Of a DNA stretch of 14,350 bases, positions 8,750-14,350 are shown piece after piece (within the stretch, counting starts at the first letter, position 1; each line of letters begins with the position of its first letter). Source of the stretch: Phellopilus nigrolimitatus (taxonomy: Eukaryota > Basidiomycota > Agaricomycetes > Hymenochaetales > Hymenochaetaceae); the NCBI GenBank assembly GCA_021029095.1, contig JAJOHG010000556.1, positions 1 to 14,350 on the forward strand, given 5' to 3'. A model generated the notes under the pieces. That model searched no databases. It saw nothing but the letters and a program-made list of their open reading frames with translations, and was not told the DNA's origin. The translations under genes and the position numbers were made by a program.

Positions 8750-11700
8750 TCAATCTAAGAAACCGTTCGAGTTCGCAACAAGCTTCTGAAATATGGCGTC
8801 CAAATCCAAGCTCGGACTGCTGTCTACTGTCTTCACAATTTGACCGATTGATGGCGACAGGCATTTGTTCAAATTCGCGGCATATGCGACCGAAGCTAGC
8901 GAGTGCGCGGCTCCGCGGTCAGAGGTCTGATGAAGAGGCCGATAGAGCGACTGCGCGCCAGATCCAGGATGCCATTCCCTCGCCATCCTTTTCTCTTTTG
9001 CATCCATCGCTGCGCTCCTTTTTGGAATCGGTGCCGACAGCGGCTCCGCACGCGGAGGAGCCAGCGGAGCAGAAACGCTGTCAATGCTCTCTTTCGATGC
9101 CGCCGACAAACCGGATGCTGCAGTCGGTGCCGTTGTGAGGGCAGGAATAGACATATTACTCTCCGCTGCCGACGACATGACCGTACTGGCGATCGATGGA
9201 AGAGAAAGAGGCTCTGGGAGTGGGAAGTCGAGTCCAAGTCCAAGTCCACTATGATCAGGCGACGGAGACAGCTGAAACGGAGATGGCATATGTATCAGTC
9301 CTTCTTCGTTTCCGAAACCAGTTGCGTGCAAATCCGGCATCGTCTTGGAACGACGAAGATCTATTTTCTTCTGCTTGCTCGGCGTGGATCCAGTACTGAA
9401 ACCCGCATTTGAACGTCCGTCCTTATCCTTGTCAGACAAAAGCGCAGAGTCTTCATGGCCCGCCCGAGAAAGCATCTCCATAGCAACTGACAAGTCGACT
9501 TCCTCGCCGTCAGAGTTAGAGACCGACAAGAAGCTTTGCATAGACGCGACGCGGACAGATTTTTGCGACCCACGGTTCCCCTGCGAGGCGTTTTTGTTGC
9601 TTCGCTCGATCAGCCAACGAAGACCCTTAATCTCCCTCTCGCGGCAACGTGCTTCCTTCTCCAGCAAAGATATTTGGCTTTCGAATTGCACCTTCTCGTG
9701 CTGGTGTCTTTGAATGATCTCCAGCAAGTGTCCAGCAAGTCGATCGAACCGTGCACACTGTATATCCAAAGACTGCTGAAGCTGTTGAACAGTGACCGCG
9801 GACCTGTGCTCGATGGTTTCTTTTTTGCTTCCATTCTCGTCAGGATAGTTTTGGGGCGAATCTTGGGTAAGGACAGATCGCTCTGATATACGGTCTAGGC
9901 GACCAACGTCGTGGGACTGAGTTCTCAAGCTAGAACCGGCAGGATAATAAAACGATTTGGAGTTCGCTAGTGAGTTGGCTTTTCCGTGGGTTGGGGATGG
10001 ATTAGGTCTGACGTAGAAAGGTGTCGAAGGAGAGGCATTTTTAGCAGAATCAACAAGAGCTTTGCTGACAGTCGAGCACCGAAGTTGATCGTGATTGACG
10101 GCGCTAGAATCTTGAGCAATCACGTCTTTATTCTCAGTTGACGACGCCGTCATCAAAGCAGAAAGAGGGCTTAGTGATTCCAGTGCAAAAGGATGCACGA
10201 TCTTTTTTTTTGCGACGTCAGAAGAGTTGAAAGCAGCAGGATCACTAGTTGCGAGCTCTTCCGAAGAAGCACGCAAAGGAGGCAAATTTGAAGAATCCGG
10301 CTGAGACTTGCCAAATCCATCTTCGACGAAATTTGACCCGCGATGGTCGGAACGCGGGGAGGACAGGAAACGATCATCTCGGTGACTGGCATCGTAGATA
10401 GACGACTCATCTTCGCTATCGCCGACTTCGACGCCGAGTTCCGTTTCTAGGACATTCGCAACAGAGAGCGTCACCTTTTCGTTACCGATCCGTACGAGGC
10501 AGGTTCTCGGTCGTGCAGGAGGAAGACCGGGACTAGAATCAGAAGCAACGCTAGTTGAAGCAAGCTTCAGAGGGGAAACTGGCTGTTGTCGTTGACCGCC
10601 TAGCTGACGTCCTGGAGATCTGTAGGCCATGTCAGGAGAAAGAGAAAGAGACGTAGCAGGGCTTGCATTGGCTGGAGATTTGGTGAGTGTTGCCTCAGCT
10701 CGTGGTGTAGTCGGGTGGCGTTTGTTTTCTTGGCCAGTTGACTTCAAGTCAGCGCCTGAGAGAAGACGGCTGCACCTTTGGCTAGGAAGTGTGACTGCTG
10801 ATCCGGCGGGTCCGCAAAGAGATTCATGAGAGAAACTATCCGGCGAAGCAAAGCACAAGTTCGGAGGAGTGGGTGCGACGCGAGGAGAAGTGAAGAAATC
10901 TTTGTCTGTGCCTAGGTCGTGTCCTTTCGTATCAGAGACAAGGTGCGTGATTTCAGGGCGTTGGGATGTTGGAGAAATGGCAGACTTTTCAGGGGTCTTG
11001 AACGACGAACGAACTTTTGAAGCTGACTTGAGATCCGCGGAAGAGTAGCGAGAGGACAACGCAGGGCGGGATGTGACTCGAGACAGAAACGACATTTTAG
11101 GCTTCTCTGCACGTTTAGTTTGCTGAACCGATATTCTTTCCGGCGTCGAACTTAGTGTACTCCCAGAGGAAAATATGGTATGCCGCGCATTCAGGGGTAG
11201 GTTTTTCTGAGGAGTTGAGTACGCTGAACCTAATCCAAGCTTCAAAGGAGAAACGTTTAGCGTTGGTAGTTCTAGGTTTCCAGTAGAGAGCGATCCAGCT
11301 GAGGAAACAAGGACGGAAAATCAGTCAAACTATACCCTCACATAAGAAACTGCGGCATACCCGCTCCAAGAGAAGATCGTTGAGCCATCCTCGCGGCTGT
11401 CCTACAAGTGAATATATATAAACGATCAACGAAAGACGCGAAACACCATTTTTTACTCACTCATTGGCCAGCTGCGTAACGGTTTTATAATGAAGCCCAC
11501 GCCCGCTGTTGTCAACATCTGGCGGTATGCCACTTGACGAGAAGCCGCTGGACCTCAGCGCAGCCATGGACTTCCTCCTCTTCCCAAGGAACGGTATTAT
11601 TCGCATCTTGCTTGAGCTTCGAGCATGGCCCAACTTTGCCCCGTGCTCTGGTTCCCCTTGGTTGTATGCGGTGGCAAAAGTCGAAGAAGTATGCCGGCTG

Positions 11701-11768
11701 TCGGATCCAACTGCATCTGTAGAGTGAGACGGCTTGTGTGATGAGCGGCTGTAGAATGGAAAAGACAT
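8750..11768 (-). CDS. Ser/Pro-rich coiled-coil protein with many proline-directed kinase sites, 965 aa
   Basis: Not recognised by family. Exon 1 (11768-11461, start MSFPFYSRSSHK), intron 11460-11402 (GTGAGT...TGTAG), a 41-nt exon 2 (11401-11361), intron 11360-11299 (GTATGC...CCTCAG) and exon 3 (11298-8750) close in one frame of 965 aa. Exon 3 alone has no ATG near its 5' end, so the small exons are needed. Most of the protein is disordered Ser/Thr/Pro-rich sequence with at least 25 S/T-P dipeptides. Seven or more fit S/T-P-x-K/R, the CDK consensus (for example STPQK, STPER, KTPEK, RSPGR, VSPLK twice, TPSK). One clear coiled coil lies at about residues 616-684 (QQLQQSLDIQ, FDRLAGHLLEII, QISLLEKEARCREREIKGL). 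A basic patch FLGKRRKS sits near the N-terminus. No membrane segment or catalytic motif is seen. A cell-cycle regulated scaffold or cytoskeletal adaptor is an inference from composition only. Confidence 0.85.
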
Positions 11769-11925
11769 TGGAAAGGAGAAGCTATCGCGAAAGGGTGAGG
11801 GTCTTGAACAGAGCAGATATTGGTCGAAGAATGTTCATCGCGACCAAAAACCAAACAATTAGCGAGATTACCTAAATGGCAGGGGACGATCTTCACGTGA
11901 TTCTTCTAATTTCAAGAAATACAAC

Positions 11926-11929
11926 AAAA
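11926..11929 (-). terminator. RNA polymerase III T-run terminator
   Basis: AAAA on the plus strand reads TTTT on the tRNA strand, 18-21 nt past the tRNA 3' end. This is the first run of four T residues downstream and the likely pol III stop. Confidence 0.6.
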
Positions 11930-11946
11930 CTCGAAAGCACGTCACA

Positions 11947-12038
11947 AGGTCCTACCCGGAATCGAACCGGGGTTACAGGAATCAAAGGGAAATAATGACA
12001 ATCAGAATCCTGTGTGATAACCGCTACACTATAGAACC
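11947..12038 (-). tRNA. tRNA-Gln(CUG) with a 20-nt intron
   Basis: On the reverse strand the 5' acceptor strand GGTTCTA (12038-12032) pairs with TAGGACC (11954-11948) with one T-G wobble, followed by discriminator T at 11947. The D arm has GTG...CAC and GCGGTTA. The anticodon stem CAGGA (12012-12008) pairs perfectly with TCCTG (11980-11976). The loop is TT-CTG-A, giving anticodon CUG at 12005-12003, which decodes CAG. A 20-nt intron (12001-11982) sits just after position 37, the canonical site. The T arm is CCCGG-TTCGATT-CCGGG, containing a good B box. The mature length is 72 nt. The sequence closely follows yeast tRNA-Gln, including the unusual U discriminator. CCA is not encoded, as expected for a nuclear gene. 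Confidence 0.95.
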
Positions 12039-13008
12039 TCTTGGTATAAGTATCAGTTTACCATGACAATATACGATGACAGAGGCAAGCATCCCTCACG
12101 CTCTAAAAGCTTCTGTCCGATAAACAACAGCGGTTTTCATAAGTTCATTGAGTTGCCTGTGCGGAGCGTAAGTAAAGCAAGTCGAAAGTTTTTGCGTCGG
12201 TCTCATTGTGGCCCAGAACATGCGTTAGGGACTTCCATAAATTATCTCACTAACAGGATCGTTACGACCGTAAATCATTGCTCATCTTTACTACAGAGAT
12301 TAACCAAGCAGAACAGTTAGTGCTTATTTACATCTTTTTCAGTGCCCCAGACCTTGTTCGATGGACATAGCCGTCGCACCATGTACTCACGAGAAAGTGT
12401 GTGGTTTATCAGGTCTCATTGGAGTTTTGGGGGTTTTTTTTTTTTTCATACACTTAGTGTTGGAATTTCAACTCCCACCTCTCCAATTCCCTTCGACATA
12501 AACCCATTCGTTAACCCATAGTGTATTTTCACGAAGCTAAACATTTTTTACAGAAAACTCACATTGAAAAATCGTCTATGTAATGCAGCTTGGGCTTCCA
12601 TGTGGATAAAGTGGAACAAAGGCGGTGGTAAATGACTCAATCATTTGTGGCTGACCATGAAAGGCTTGAAATTCATTCGTAGGTATCTCGCGAGAAAGAC
12701 CTGCTTACAACCATACTGAGGCCCGACGGCATTGAACTACCTTGCGATTTTATCTCCTTTCACGAGTCGGTACTCATACCATTTGACTGGATTCTATCGA
12801 TTTACATGTACAGTATGTAGCCGCGCGTACGAAGAAGAACCAGAGACTCGGCTAAGGCAAAACGCGGCGGCAAATCTAAGCGCGTCCAGCGGACTGGACG
12901 CGTTGATAAATCATAAAAGCCATAGACGACGCGCAGGACGCAGCATTCCAAGGTTCATCGCGCCCCGCCTCTACTTTCGTGCTATCGCCGCACCTAGTGC
13001 GTACAAGT
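12039..13008. other. intergenic region between tRNA-Gln and the last gene
   Basis: No gene supported. The open frame at 12063-12320 has no motifs and uneven composition. A frame at 12732-13094 overlaps the next gene's start in another frame and lacks a plausible protein signature. Notable content is a run of 13 T at 12434-12446, a TGACTCA at 12633-12639, a hairpin-capable inverted repeat at 12881-12902 and an AT-rich GATAAATCATAAAA at 12905-12918 that could be a TATA region for the gene at 13009. Confidence 0.55.
12881..12902. repeat. 9-bp perfect inverted repeat with 4-nt loop
   Basis: CGCGTCCAG (12881-12889) and its exact reverse complement CTGGACGCG (12894-12902) flank CGGA. It lies just before a TATA-like AT-rich stretch and 107 bp upstream of the ATG at 13009, so it is placed like a promoter-proximal binding site. 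It could equally be an RNA hairpin in the 5' UTR. Confidence 0.85.
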
Positions 13009-13560
13009 ATGCCTTTTCCACAGAGCACTACCGACGCCGATGCCGACGCCGACGTCTACGTCTATGGAGTCGATGGTCACGTACAAGAACTTGAGTACGA
13101 CCTCAACGCGCATTCCAGTGCGAAACCTTCGCTATTCGCCCTACGGACGTCTACATCACTCTCCGACCCACCTTCCGCGAAAAATCCGCTCGGCCCAGCG
13201 TTTCAGGCATTTTTCTCAAAATATGCACGCCGCAGCCATGCTCGGGGAGGCGACTCGGTCGACACGACAGTGACGGCAACCTCAACCGAGGAGGACATCG
13301 AGCTTGCTTCTCTCGCGGACCGAGCCCGGCCGTTTGTGAGCGCCCACGCCCACGCCCGCTTCGATAGTTCTACATCCGTGTCCACGGTCTCGTCTGCCGC
13401 GACTTCTGTGTCTTCTGGGTCCTGGTCCTCCCCATTGACCTCGCCGACTTCACAGCGGCCAAGCTTCAGCGGGGCGATTCCAGCGGCTGACACCGACAGC
13501 GAAGCTACCGGCGGCGCAACTTCGGACGTTCACCCTTCACTTCTATGTCACCCCGACTAG
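13009..13560 (+). CDS. hypothetical low-complexity protein, 183 aa as read (C-terminus uncertain)
   Basis: Not recognised. The ATG at 13009 opens MPFPQSTTDADADADVYVYG, then LNAHSSAKPSLFALRTSTSL and NPLGPAFQAFFSKYARR, followed by a Ser/Thr-rich acidic stretch (STSVSTVSSAATSVSSGS). Unspliced it ends at the TAG at 13558-13560. Codons are strongly C/G-ending, which supports real coding. A longer model is possible: a donor at 13547 (GTCACC, weak) to an acceptor at 13614 would enter EDEDYDSERADANIDAQ. A good donor GTACGT at 13684 to an acceptor at 13746 would reach a stop at 13989-13991, giving 283 aa in one frame. The last exon could instead be read as PSDDMSTSPRQRTLFASR, one frame over. A start upstream of 13009 is also possible. 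No domain, signal peptide or membrane segment stands out. Confidence 0.5.
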   Translation: MPFPQSTTDADADADVYVYGVDGHVQELEYDLNAHSSAKPSLFALRTSTSLSDPPSAKNPLGPAFQAFFSKYARRSHARGGDSVDTTVTATSTEEDIELASLADRARPFVSAHAHARFDSSTSVSTVSSAATSVSSGSWSSPLTSPTSQRPSFSGAIPAADTDSEATGGATSDVHPSLLCHPD

Positions 13561-13614
13561 GACACGCACGATATGAGCATCGGATACACTTACCCGTGCG
13601 TGGGCAACACGCAG

Positions 13615-13991
13615 GCGAAGATGAGGACTACGATAGCGAGCGCGCGGATGCCAACATCGACGCGCAACGCCTTGTCAAATCTGGTACGTTCGACTTCTCT
13701 TCAATGCTGCAATCCTCCATACCTTGACCTACGGACATCTGCCCAGACCTTCCGATGACATGTCAACATCGCCTCGACAGCGTACGCTCTTCGCCTCTCG
13801 AAACTGACAGCCTGCTGCGTACCGGCGTGCCCCTTGGCGCGCTTCCCTTGCCAGCAACATCCACTGATCTGAGCACAAAGTCCGGATGTCGTTCACACTT
13901 TGGGAGACGGGCGTGCATGTACTGGTCGCGCGGTCATGGCAATCCTCATTGTGCTTCCTTCTGGCTCACGCTTGCTAACATCGTGATGTAA
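13615..13991 (+). other. possible 3' exons of the gene starting at 13009
   Basis: 13615-13683 has an acidic open frame (EDEDYDSERADAN...QRLVKS) ended by a consensus-like donor GTACGT at 13684. The next 62-63 nt look like an intron ending TGCCCAG at 13746. After it, two frames are open for a while: one to TAA at 13989-13991, the other through TSPRQRTLFASRN to an earlier stop. Which is used depends on the exact donor. Confidence 0.35.
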
Positions 13992-14350
13992 GCATGGACA
14001 ATCGACTTCGCTTGGATTCGCATTGGTTCGCTCGGTTTATCCGACTTGGATCGGTCGCGGCTAAAGGCCTAAGGAGGTTGATAGAGATGACGAAGAGACG
14101 GATATATACCCACTAGACACGCTTACAGGATGATTTTTTCCCTGTTTTACACATGGGTTTCCTAGTCATTTGCATGTATCTTACCGATCATGATCATAAC
14201 GCGGAACGTTGCTCGCACAGCAGCTTTCAAGTTTCAAGAAAATAAGAAAAAACCCCATTATATGTAACATATACGTACATGTACGTAAGTAAATCCGAAG
14301 GTGTCCTAATTTCACACGCCATTGTCTCGTCTCGTGCGCCGCCGTCCTGC
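13992..14350. other. 3' flank, no gene seen
   Basis: Non-coding as far as I can tell. It contains a TATA-like GATATATACC near 14100, short direct repeats (TTTCAAG twice near 14225-14238), GATCATGATC at 14186-14195 and a 16-bp palindrome at 14272-14287. It may include the 3' UTR of the preceding gene and the promoter of the next. Confidence 0.5.
14272..14287. repeat. 16-bp perfect palindrome
   Basis: TACGTACA followed directly by TGTACGTA, perfectly self-complementary and built of alternating purine-pyrimidine steps. It lies in AT-rich intergenic DNA. It could be a binding site for a dimeric factor or a chance low-complexity product. Confidence 0.85.

Noticed and set aside
8848..9886. Arg/Ser-rich forward frames opposite the 965 aa gene
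   Set aside because: Shadows of the Ser/Pro-rich reverse gene; no start context or independent motif.
12063..12320. 85-codon forward frame next to the tRNA
   Set aside because: No recognisable domain, no coherent codon bias, isolated; treated as intergenic.
12434..12446. Run of 13 T as a pol III terminator or retrotransposon tail
   Set aside because: It is on the opposite strand and on the upstream side of the only pol III gene found, and no target-site duplication or element is adjacent; simple low complexity.

Overview
The window looks like nuclear DNA of a filamentous basidiomycete, probably an agaricomycete. Its genes are split by many short GT-AG introns (mostly 50-66 nt) on both strands. 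It carries a trifunctional fungal-type folate synthesis gene, a free-standing eS30 ribosomal protein gene, a probable relative of the basidiomycete clamp-cell regulator Clp1, and an intron-containing nuclear tRNA-Gln. I see no transposon, CRISPR array, rRNA gene or bacterial-type operon. In five of the six protein genes the splice phases close into one intact frame, which supports those models; eS30 is the exception, at its last exon.

Layout. (1) 320-864 (+): eS30 (RPS30), four short exons, with an unresolved last splice. (2) 1227-3967 (+): FOL1, five exons, 835 aa; two FolB-type aldolase modules, then HPPK, then DHPS. (3) 4404-5683 (-): an unrecognised basic protein of 408 aa. Its 3' end converges on FOL1, and it may have further 5' exons in 5696-6190. 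(4) 6280-8027 (+): a 454 aa Clp1-like protein, divergent from gene 3. (5) 8750-11768 (-): a 965 aa Ser/Pro-rich protein with one coiled coil and many S/T-P sites, convergent with gene 4. (6) 11947-12038 (-): tRNA-Gln(CUG) with a 20-nt intron. (7) 13009-13560 or further (+): a low-complexity hypothetical protein whose 3' exons are uncertain. The rest is promoter and UTR-like sequence with several short perfect palindromes.

Working together. The neighbours are independently transcribed eukaryotic genes and show no shared pathway. eS30 serves the small ribosomal subunit, FOL1 makes dihydropteroate for folate, and the tRNA decodes CAG. The Clp1-like protein would act in sexual (dikaryon/clamp) development, if the family call is right. 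The 965 aa protein looks like a scaffold phosphorylated by proline-directed kinases.

The best leads are the eS30 3' splice conflict, the unresolved 5' region of gene 3, and the divergent Clp1-like protein with its unusually long intron. I found no clear evidence of a new multi-gene system.
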